From the NCBI GenBank assembly GCA_017934185.1, contig JAGBJY010000043.1, positions 1-64,000 on the forward strand: a DNA stretch of 64,000 bases, read 5' to 3'. The notes beneath the pieces were generated by a model, which was not told the DNA's origin, did not search any database, and saw only the letters and a program-made list of their open reading frames with translations. Numbering within the stretch: the first letter of the stretch is position 1; the number at the start of each line of letters is the position of its first letter. This stretch comes from Bacteroidales bacterium (GTDB lineage Bacteria > Bacteroidota > Bacteroidia > Bacteroidales > UBA932). This document shows, in pieces, positions 56,911 to 64,000 of the stretch. The translations under genes and the position numbers were made by a program.

Positions 56911-59586
56911 ATGGTGAAAAAGAGATTCCTTACTTTGTTATCGGCCACCCTGGTGTTCGCCATTCCGCTGCTGTCGGTGGTGAACGGGCAGCCCCTGAGC
57001 TATATCCTCAAAGATTTGGGCTCCGAACTGAAAATAACCCTCAACCAACGTGAGGAACATCAGAAACAGTTTGATAAAGATTACGAGCTTGAGCGTGGGC
57101 GGATGGTGGATATTATCTCCGCATCCAACGAACTTTCACTGCTTCTTTATACGCAGGAGCAGGACCGGACTTTCAATCTGGCCTATGCCCTGAAAAAAGT
57201 GACATCGGCCTATAAGGATTTCAATAAAAACAGCAGGCCCTATGCCCGCAGCGTGCATGAACTGGATGTGGAGGTGGACCGGTACGGCCGCCTGATTGAG
57301 GCCCTTCGCCGCCTCCCTCCGGTAATGACGGAAACCACACTGGAATTTGTGCCGGACAGCCTTCTGTATCACAATGATTCCCTGTATCAGGATATTTCCG
57401 GCATGGCGTCTTCCCTGGAAAAGGAAGTGATTCGCATTGCGGTTAAAGATTCATTGGGGTCTCCTTTTGTTCTGGACCAGGCCGGGGAGATGTATCGGGA
57501 TTCCTGTATCCTCTATGCGGGGGAACTGCTTAAAATGCATGCGAGTAACCGCGCCACCCTCGTGGCGGACAGCACGCACTACCAGGCCACCTACTGGCGG
57601 ATGAAAGAGGCCTACGACTATGCCCTGTCCCGTTATGGGGATTTGGAGAAATATGTCTTTGCCGATGGGCAGACTCCCTATCTGAGCATCCTGGCCCGTC
57701 CCGGAGATTATTGGGAGGAGGTGAAGCGGGACTTCAATACACAGTATAATTTCTGGGATACTGCCGAAGAAGAGAAGGTTGCAATAACGATTCCGCTAGG
57801 GTCCGGAGACGAGGAGGAGAAAGAGGGCCTGTCCGCCGTTTCTTCCCGGGAATTCAATGCCATCCTGCTGGGTTTATGCCTTATCCAGCTAATCATCCTT
57901 GGTTTTTTCCTGGGGGTGGTTTACCTGCTCCTTTGGCTTCTCGGGAAATGGGAAAAAGTGGGGAGCTACCTCCCTAAGAACCGACGCTCCCTGCTCTCGG
58001 TGCTTATCGGCACCTTTGTCTATTTTCTGGTGCTGGGTTTCGGCCTTCATGGAAACGAGTATATCGAGCTCAGCGCCGGGCACATCAACACCTTCCTGTG
58101 GCTCCTGATTGCCATCAGCGGTTCCCTGCTGCTGAGGGTGGAAAAGGAACAGGTCCGCCACTGCCTGCGGCTCTACATCCCCACCTTCTTCATCGCCCTT
58201 TTCATCATCGGCTGCCGCATCAGTTTCATGCCGGATTCGTTCCTGGTTTTCCTGCTTCCGCCCATCCTTGCCATCGCCGTTTTGCGGCAACTTTTTTTCG
58301 GAATCCGGGAGAGCGCCAAGGCTACCCCCATCGACAGTACCCTGGGCTGGATATCCCTGAGCATCTATGTCATTTCCTTCGTGTTCGCCTTCCTGGGATA
58401 CACTTTTGTGTCACTCCTTATTCTGATGTGGTGGTATTTCCAGTTGGCGGCCTTGCTCTCCATTTTCTGCCTGGAAGACCTGGCAGGCCGATACAAGGAG
58501 CGCTGGCTGGATGGGCGCGTTGAGGCCCTGCGCAGACATATCACTTATGTGGGCGGCGAAGACCGCGAGTCGCTGCTCTTTGGGGCCACCTGGTTCTATG
58601 ACTTTGTCAAGAGTGTGGCCATTCCCGCCCTGCTGCTGGTATCTCTGCCCATCTGCATCCGTCAAGCCCTGAACGTCTTCGATTTCAATGACCTGTTTGA
58701 CACCATCTTCTTCAAGCCCTTCGTCCAGCTGTACGACAAGGATGGCTTTGAGTCGCTCCGGATATCCGGGGATAGCATCTTTGGCCTCCTTCTCCTGTAC
58801 CTGATTCTCCGTTACCTGAACCAGGCCATCCATGTTGTCTGGCGCTATGTGAAGTACACTGCTTTTATGCGGCGGCATAACCGTACGTCCATCCGCCCCA
58901 ACGAGATTAACCTTTCCCTGGGCAACAGCCTCATCAGTGTTCTTGTGTGGATGACGTATATCGTAGTAGTGGTGTCCGTGCTGAAAATTCCCGTAGGGTC
59001 GCTCACCCTGGTAGCCGGCGGCCTGAGTGCCGGTGTGGGTCTCGCCCTCAAAGACATCATCAACAACTTCATTTACGGTATCCAGCTCATGGGTGGCCGG
59101 CTGAAGGTAGGGGACTGGATTGAGTGTGAGGGGGTACGCGGCCGGGTATCGGCCATCAACTACCAGTGTGTGCTGGTAGAAACCATAGAAGGCACGGAAA
59201 TGTCTTTCCTGAACACCTCCCTTTTTGGAAAGAACTTCAACAACCTCACCCGCAACAACTCCTATGAGCTCACCAAGATAACTGCCAGTGTGGCCTATGG
59301 CACACAGGTGGAGAAAGTGCGGGAAGTGCTCACAGAGGCCATGAGGGCGCTCCAGACCCAAGACCGCTACGGACGGGAGATCGTGGAACCCAATTATGGG
59401 ATAAAAGTTTATATCCAGAAAATGGCCGACAGCGGCGTGGAGATTGTGGTCAAGCAGCATGTCCTGGTTCCCGAAAGAATCTCCTATATAGACCGTGCCA
59501 AGGAAGTGATTTATGATGCCCTGAATGCCAACGGAATCACCATCCCGTTCCCGCAGTGCGATGTGCATCTGATCAAAGAGGAATAA
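56911..59586 (+). CDS. Large MscS-family mechanosensitive channel, copy 1
   Basis: The ATG at 56911 starts MVKKRFLTLLSATLVFAIPL, a signal-like segment; the TTG at 56893 is less likely. The 891-residue protein has a large N-terminal periplasmic helical domain (about 30-320: LNQREEHQKQFDKDYELERG, then repeated YxxxL helices), several membrane segments (about 325-640) and the MscS core: LTLVAGGLSAGVGLALKDII, NNFIYGIQLMGGRLKVGDWI, and a C-terminal beta/alpha domain ending GITIPFPQCDVHL. It likely opens on osmotic downshift. The paralogue at 61231 shares the whole layout. Confidence 0.92.
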   Translation: MVKKRFLTLLSATLVFAIPLLSVVNGQPLSYILKDLGSELKITLNQREEHQKQFDKDYELERGRMVDIISASNELSLLLYTQEQDRTFNLAYALKKVTSAYKDFNKNSRPYARSVHELDVEVDRYGRLIEALRRLPPVMTETTLEFVPDSLLYHNDSLYQDISGMASSLEKEVIRIAVKDSLGSPFVLDQAGEMYRDSCILYAGELLKMHASNRATLVADSTHYQATYWRMKEAYDYALSRYGDLEKYVFADGQTPYLSILARPGDYWEEVKRDFNTQYNFWDTAEEEKVAITIPLGSGDEEEKEGLSAVSSREFNAILLGLCLIQLIILGFFLGVVYLLLWLLGKWEKVGSYLPKNRRSLLSVLIGTFVYFLVLGFGLHGNEYIELSAGHINTFLWLLIAISGSLLLRVEKEQVRHCLRLYIPTFFIALFIIGCRISFMPDSFLVFLLPPILAIAVLRQLFFGIRESAKATPIDSTLGWISLSIYVISFVFAFLGYTFVSLLILMWWYFQLAALLSIFCLEDLAGRYKERWLDGRVEALRRHITYVGGEDRESLLFGATWFYDFVKSVAIPALLLVSLPICIRQALNVFDFNDLFDTIFFKPFVQLYDKDGFESLRISGDSIFGLLLLYLILRYLNQAIHVVWRYVKYTAFMRRHNRTSIRPNEINLSLGNSLISVLVWMTYIVVVVSVLKIPVGSLTLVAGGLSAGVGLALKDIINNFIYGIQLMGGRLKVGDWIECEGVRGRVSAINYQCVLVETIEGTEMSFLNTSLFGKNFNNLTRNNSYELTKITASVAYGTQVEKVREVLTEAMRALQTQDRYGREIVEPNYGIKVYIQKMADSGVEIVVKQHVLVPERISYIDRAKEVIYDALNANGITIPFPQCDVHLIKEE

Positions 59587-59639
59587 TTATAATACAACGG
59601 CATGCGGATGAAATACATCGTCGAATAAATCCTAGAGCT

Positions 59640-61040
59640 TCAGCCCTCCGACGATGTGGCCCGCGTAGCGTCGGGCTCTACGTTTTCCCGCCATTTTCCC
59701 CGGTGGATGTACACCAGGCACTGAATGAGGATGCAGAGGGAATAGACCCCGTCGGCCGTCCAACAAACGGCGATGCTGGATTTGAGGATGCCGATGATGA
59801 CGGTGCAGTATACCGCGTAAACGGAAAGGGCGACCACATCGAAGCGGAGGCACACCTTTGTGTCTCCGGTTCCGGCTACCGACTGCAGGTACACATTCCA
59901 CGGCAGGGTGACAAGCGTGGCCCCGCACATCACCCAAAGGGTGTCTACAGAATCCTGGACCAGCGAGGGAATATCGGTGAAAAGGCCGATAATCCAGTGC
60001 GGGAACAGGGCAAAGACCGCCAGCAGCGGCAGCATGGTTAAAACGCAGAGAAGAAGCACTCGCCGGATGACGGGGACAACGCCCTCCGGATGGCCTTCGC
60101 CGATGATATTGCTCACCAGCGTTGCCGCTGTGGAAGCGAAGGCGGCAGAGAAAACAAACGGCACTTCGGAGATGCTGCGGATAATGTTGGCTATGGCCAG
60201 CTGCTCCTCTCCCACGTGCTCGATGAAGAGGAAGAAAAGCAGCCATACGGAAACGTTCAGTACATTTTCCACCATGACCCAGGAGGCAATGGAAAACAGC
60301 TCCTTGAACTCCTTCCATACCGGTTTTACGGGTTTCTGCAGGCCGAATTTCTTGTCGGCGGTAAAGGCCGACCAGACAATGAAGAAGACCAGGGAAATGC
60401 CCTCCGCAATGGTGGAGGCCAGTGCGGCGCCCTGAATGCCCATGGCCGGAAATCCCCAGTGACCGAAGATGAGCACCCAGTCCAGCAGGATGTTGCTGCT
60501 GACCAGCACAATGGAGTTCCAGGTAAGACTGGCCGTATTGCGCGTTCCCACAAAGAAAGCCCGGAACATGGCCGTCAGGAAGGCAAAGAGCAGCCCAGGA
60601 ATGCGCCAGTCTACATAAATCAGGGAAGCGGCGTATATGTTCTCAGATTGCAGGACCCCGTGCAGAATGGAAGGGGACAGCACGTAGGACAGCCCCATGG
60701 TCACCACCGACAGCCCCACCAGGAACCACACGCCCTGCCAGAAAACATGGCCGATGGCGCCAAAACCTTTCCCGCTTTCCGAAGCCTCCCCGTTCCGGCG
60801 TCCTATGACAATCTGCGCCCCTATGGAGAAGCCGAAGCCCAACATGTACAGGATGGTAAAATACACCCCGGCTATGGCCGATGCTCCCAGTTCCACTTCT
60901 CCCACGCGACCCAGAAAGGCAGTATCAATCATCCCCAGCAGTTCCTCCATCACAAGGGAGATAAGAATGGGGAAGGTGGTTTTCCAGATGGCTTTGAACG
61001 AATAACTCCGGGGCAGCTGGTATGAGGGCGCTTTTACCAT
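59640..61040 (-). CDS. MATE-family efflux transporter, second copy
   Basis: The ATG at 61040 gives MVKAPSYQLPRSYSFKAIWK and a 466-residue protein; the longer frame is rejected because upstream codons fall in the promoter region. About 12 hydrophobic segments, with ILISLVMEELLGMIDTAFLG, YMLGFGFSIGAQIVIGRRNG and VSNIIGEGHPEGVVPVIRRV. It belongs to a different MATE branch from the gene at 39743. It lies between the two MscS paralogues on the other strand. Confidence 0.92.
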   Translation of the reverse strand: MVKAPSYQLPRSYSFKAIWKTTFPILISLVMEELLGMIDTAFLGRVGEVELGASAIAGVYFTILYMLGFGFSIGAQIVIGRRNGEASESGKGFGAIGHVFWQGVWFLVGLSVVTMGLSYVLSPSILHGVLQSENIYAASLIYVDWRIPGLLFAFLTAMFRAFFVGTRNTASLTWNSIVLVSSNILLDWVLIFGHWGFPAMGIQGAALASTIAEGISLVFFIVWSAFTADKKFGLQKPVKPVWKEFKELFSIASWVMVENVLNVSVWLLFFLFIEHVGEEQLAIANIIRSISEVPFVFSAAFASTAATLVSNIIGEGHPEGVVPVIRRVLLLCVLTMLPLLAVFALFPHWIIGLFTDIPSLVQDSVDTLWVMCGATLVTLPWNVYLQSVAGTGDTKVCLRFDVVALSVYAVYCTVIIGILKSSIAVCWTADGVYSLCILIQCLVYIHRGKWRENVEPDATRATSSEG

Positions 61041-61104
61041 AAATAATATTCGGAAAACAAATTTACCGCTCTGAGCCAAGAAAATCAAGTTAGCGGGCGC
61101 CCTG

Positions 61105-61147
61105 TTTGCAAATTTTGTGAATTCTGAAACAAGATTTGCAAATTTTG
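61105..61147. repeat. 13-base direct repeat TTTGCAAATTTTG
   Basis: Two exact copies at 61105-61117 and 61135-61147, 30 bases apart, lie in the divergent region between the MATE gene and the second MscS gene. Spacing of about three helical turns would put both on one DNA face. Confidence 0.7.
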
Positions 61148-61194
61148 AAAGTGCAGGAAGCAATGCACTTGTGTTTTCGGGGAGAAAACACTAA

Positions 61195-61210
61195 CTTACA
61201 AGATTGTAAG
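61195..61210. promoter_or_regulatory. Candidate operator CTTACAA-GA-TTGTAAG
   Basis: A 7-base inverted repeat around two bases, 20 bases before the second MscS ATG. It could bind a dimeric regulator; no -7 element with a full TAnnTTTG match is seen nearby. Confidence 0.5.
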
Positions 61211-61230
61211 GTACACAATAGACTTTAAGT

Positions 61231-63867
61231 ATGAATAAACCTAAGCTCATCGGCGTTATTCTAATGCTGTTTGTCCTTTCCATTCCGGCCATGGCCGTCT
61301 TTACGGGGCAGGATTTGGACGTGACACTTTCCAACCTTCGCAGGGAACTGTTCCACGATTATCGGCAAATAGACAAAACAAAACAGCAGCTCGAAGACAA
61401 ATATGTCCTCCAGCACAACCGGATGGTGGACATTGTAAAAAACGGCAACGACCTGTCCCTGATGTTGTATTCCCAGAAACAGGAATACACCTTTGATATC
61501 AGTTATGCGCTGGAGAAGGTGAGCAAGGAGTACCGTGACTTCAACAAGAACCGCACTCCCTACGACCGTATTGTTGCCTCCCTGGATGTGGAGATTGACC
61601 GTTATGCGCGTCTGATTGAGTCCCTGCGCCGCCTTCCCCCGGAACTGCAGGATTTGGAGGTGGTGCCGGACAGCCTGGCCTATCATAACGATACGCTGGA
61701 TGCCCACCTGAGGCAGACCGGCAGCCTCCTGCAGCAGGAACTAGACGAACAGGTGGCGGCCGCCGTCAGCAACCCCGCTTTCATCCTCAGTGAAAGTGGT
61801 CAGGTGGACAGGGATTCCTGCCTTCGGTATGCCTCCGAACTCCTATCCATGTATGCGCGCACGCGCGAGCAGGTGATGGCAGACAGTACCCATTATCGCG
61901 AAGCCCGGCTGCGCATGGAGGAATCCTACCATTATGCCAATGATTATTATGACATCCTGCAGGAGAAAGTTTTTGTAGAGGGTCAGACTCCCTGGTGGAC
62001 CATCTTGGCACATCCCGGTGAATACTGGAAGCAGGCCTGGGGGGCGATGAACGAAAAATACAGCTTCTCCGACCTCTGGAAGGCCTTTACCGACAAGAAC
62101 ACCACTTATACCAACGAAGAGATTGCCAACAACAACCGTCTCACGAACTCGGCAAGGATGTACTGGCTGGTAGTTTATGTCATTATATTCATGCTCTTAT
62201 GGGGGCTTTCCGCTCTTATTCTTCTTCCCCTTTACCGCTTTGTGAAGCCCCTTGGGAAGCGGGTGACGAAGGAACAGAGGCGTTATGTTGCGTTGCTCCT
62301 GGCCTGTGTCATCTTCCTCGTCCTCAGCTATCGGGATTACGAGGACGACATTGCCCGCAAGACCATGACCATCATCCAAACCTTTATAGGGCTTCTGATG
62401 GCCATTAACGCGGCCATGCTTATTCGCCTCAAGCCTTCCAAACTCAAAAACAGCATCCGGCTCTACCTGCCCACCATTTTTACTGCGCTGTTTGTCATCA
62501 GCTGCCGCGGCCTGTTTGTCCCTAATGCTTTCCTCAATTTCTTCTTCCCGCCGCTGCTGCTCGTAATGGCGCTGTGGCAACTGGCTGTGAATCTGCACCT
62601 GGGCAGAAAAGCCGACCTCACAGATTCTGTGGTAAGCTGGGTCTCTTTTGGCGTTACCGTTGTGGCCATGGCAATCGGCTGGTCCGGCTACATTTTCCTC
62701 TCGCTGATTATCCTTGTGTGGTGGTACTTCCAGCTGGCCTTCATCCTTTGCATTGCCACTGTGCTGGACCTGGTACTCCTGTACAAGAAAAACCGTCTGG
62801 ACAAGCGGGTTTCCGCTTATGCAGCCAAGATTACTTTTGTGTCGGGAGAAGCCAAGGACCAGCTTCTGTTCGGTGCCTCCTGGCTTTATGCCCTTGTCCG
62901 TGAGGTAGTTATTCCGCTGCTTGTTTTGGGCACCATTCCCACCTGCATTCGCTGGGCGCTGGATGTTTTCGAATTCAACGATTTGTATGTCACCATTTTC
63001 GAAAAGCCGTTCTTCCGCCAGGGCGAATTCCATGTGTCTTTGTACAACATCCTGTTCCTTGTGGGAATGTTTGCCGTGTTCCGCTATGTCAACAAGGCCA
63101 TCCATACGATATGGCAGACCGTTGCCTACCGCCGTTTCCTTCGCAAGAACAACCGTCAGGCCGTGCGGGACAACGAGATTAACCTTTCCCTGGGCAACAG
63201 CCTCATCAGCGTGTTTATCTGGTTTGTTTACGCCGACCTTGTTATTCTGACGCTGGATATTCCTACCGCCTCCCTGGGCCTCATCGCCGGTGGTCTCAGT
63301 GCCGGTATCGGTCTGGCCCTCAAGGACATCATCAATAACTTCATCTACGGTATCCAGCTCCTGAGCGGACGCCTTCGCGTGGGTGATTTCATTGAATGCG
63401 ACGGTATCCGCGGCAAGGTAGTCTCCATCAACTACCAGACCACCCAGATTTCGTCCATCGGCGAGGTTATGATTTCCTTTACCAACACCACGCTCTTCAA
63501 CAAGAACTTCAAGAACCTCACCCGTGGCAGCGCCTACGAGTATGTGAGCGTCCCGATCAGCGTGAGCTACGGTACGGATATCCAGAAGGTGCGTGAGCTC
63601 CTGCTGGAAGCCAGCCAGCAGCTGCTTACCAAAGATAAGTACGGACGCGACATCGTGGATCCCAAACGCGGGGTCAATGTGGGCCTCTCTGAGTTCGGGG
63701 ACAGCGGTATCACCGTGTGCCTGAAGCAGTTTGTGCTGGTAGAGGAGCGCTGGGGCTATGCCAACCGCGCCAGAGAGCTAATCTACAAGACCTTCAACGA
63801 AAACGGCATCACCATCCCGTTCCCGCAGTGCGATGTGCATCTCATTCCGCCGGAGGAGAAGGATTAA
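61231..63867 (+). CDS. Large MscS-family mechanosensitive channel, copy 2
   Basis: 878 residues with signal-like N-terminus (LIGVILMLFVLSIPAMAVF). The arrangement repeats copy 1: periplasmic helical domain (DKTKQQLEDKYVLQHNRMVD), membrane segments (LVVYVIIFMLLWGLSALILL and more) and the MscS core LGLIAGGLSAGIGLALKDII, NNFIYGIQLLSGRLRVGDFI, ending GITIPFPQCDVHL. The core and C-terminus are close to copy 1 while the N-terminal domains have diverged, suggesting an old tandem duplication. It likely also protects against osmotic downshift, perhaps with a different threshold. Confidence 0.92.
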   Translation: MNKPKLIGVILMLFVLSIPAMAVFTGQDLDVTLSNLRRELFHDYRQIDKTKQQLEDKYVLQHNRMVDIVKNGNDLSLMLYSQKQEYTFDISYALEKVSKEYRDFNKNRTPYDRIVASLDVEIDRYARLIESLRRLPPELQDLEVVPDSLAYHNDTLDAHLRQTGSLLQQELDEQVAAAVSNPAFILSESGQVDRDSCLRYASELLSMYARTREQVMADSTHYREARLRMEESYHYANDYYDILQEKVFVEGQTPWWTILAHPGEYWKQAWGAMNEKYSFSDLWKAFTDKNTTYTNEEIANNNRLTNSARMYWLVVYVIIFMLLWGLSALILLPLYRFVKPLGKRVTKEQRRYVALLLACVIFLVLSYRDYEDDIARKTMTIIQTFIGLLMAINAAMLIRLKPSKLKNSIRLYLPTIFTALFVISCRGLFVPNAFLNFFFPPLLLVMALWQLAVNLHLGRKADLTDSVVSWVSFGVTVVAMAIGWSGYIFLSLIILVWWYFQLAFILCIATVLDLVLLYKKNRLDKRVSAYAAKITFVSGEAKDQLLFGASWLYALVREVVIPLLVLGTIPTCIRWALDVFEFNDLYVTIFEKPFFRQGEFHVSLYNILFLVGMFAVFRYVNKAIHTIWQTVAYRRFLRKNNRQAVRDNEINLSLGNSLISVFIWFVYADLVILTLDIPTASLGLIAGGLSAGIGLALKDIINNFIYGIQLLSGRLRVGDFIECDGIRGKVVSINYQTTQISSIGEVMISFTNTTLFNKNFKNLTRGSAYEYVSVPISVSYGTDIQKVRELLLEASQQLLTKDKYGRDIVDPKRGVNVGLSEFGDSGITVCLKQFVLVEERWGYANRARELIYKTFNENGITIPFPQCDVHLIPPEEKD

Positions 63868-64000
63868 TAAAATACCTTGGGCTCACCGTCCGAGGTTTGG
63901 ATGACGATGTTCGTATTATAATCATAGAGTCCTCCAACAACACCCAGGCCATTTTTGACATTGGTCCAGGTGAAATTGGCAGGCGTGAGCCCCATATTGG
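63864..64000 (-). CDS. 3' end of an unrecognised gene (partial)
   Basis: The minus-strand frame entering from the right edge reads MGLTPANFTWTNVKNGLGVV, then GGLYDYNTNIVIQ, and stops at 63864 after EPKVFY. It overlaps the MscS stop by 4 bases. The FTWTNVKNGLGVVGGLYDY pattern resembles the C-terminus of DUF4249-type lipoproteins in Bacteroidetes, but 45 residues are not enough to be sure. Confidence 0.5.
   Translation of the reverse strand, partial: NMGLTPANFTWTNVKNGLGVVGGLYDYNTNIVIQTSDGEPKVFY

Noticed and set aside
56911..63867. Composite transposon made of the two MscS copies around MATE
   Set aside because: The copies are clearly diverged at the protein level and no transposase or terminal repeats are present; an old duplication is simpler.

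Overview
The window looks like a chromosomal segment of a fairly GC-rich Bacteroidales bacterium from a plant-fibre habitat such as gut or rumen. The evidence is a SusD/SGBP-type polysaccharide utilisation locus, many lipoproteins with a Cys lipobox, Bacteroidetes promoters of the TTTG-N19/20-TAnnTTTG type, weak or absent Shine-Dalgarno signals, and Bacteroidales family genes (DUF3822, DUF4434, DUF4988, short CstA, FKBP lipoproteins). A genus such as Cryptobacteroides is only a guess.

Region 1 (1-20569, all + strand) is a hemicellulose locus. It opens with a probable transposase start abutting a SusD-like gene that has lost its 5' part. Then follow a surface glycan-binding lipoprotein, a GH26 mannanase with two carbohydrate-binding-like modules nested inside its barrel, a DUF4434 lipoprotein plus a broken paralogue, a GH5, a second GH26, a GH130 mannosylglucose phosphorylase, a carbohydrate esterase, a GH31 with PA14 insert (alpha-xylosidase type), a GH2 lacking one Ig-like domain, a mannobiose-2-epimerase-like AGE protein, a GH3 and a GPH-type sugar symporter. 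The set covers the intracellular mannobiose route (epimerase, phosphorylase, symporter) and also looks like a xyloglucan kit (GH5_4-like, GH31, GH2, GH3).

Region 2 (20570-22470) carries a REP-associated Y1 transposase (RAYT) beside long near-perfect palindromes. Three close copies lie in the window and a degenerate one at 47.3 kb.

Region 3 (22527-29496, - strand) is rpmH and a polA - ECF sigma - rsmG operon, then a GH89 fused to an endonuclease/exonuclease/phosphatase domain. PolA appears to lack the 3'-5' exonuclease residues and carries palindromic repeats inside its coding sequence.

Region 4 (29523-34768) is a scarred accessory island: two AAA-ATPase/PD-(D/E)XK genes, an ATPase remnant, a DUF4160/DUF2442 pair, a tandem palindromic repeat, and two truncated genes meeting at a junction near 32.63 kb.

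Region 5 (34800-53900) is mostly core genome: MORN protein and ettA; a tightly overlapping minus-strand operon from nrnA to a serine hydrolase; a plus-strand set from a small membrane protein through DUF3822, rsmD, cstA and a HerA-like ATPase to a DUF4988 lipoprotein and an M6 protease; then mazG and a tRNA-Val(CAC) with clear promoter and terminator.

Region 6 (54025-64000) is a membrane and stress cluster: a small membrane protein, an exported HAD phosphatase-like lipoprotein, a membrane-anchored AraC regulator, two large paralogous MscS channels flanking an opposite-strand MATE transporter, and the 3' end of another gene.
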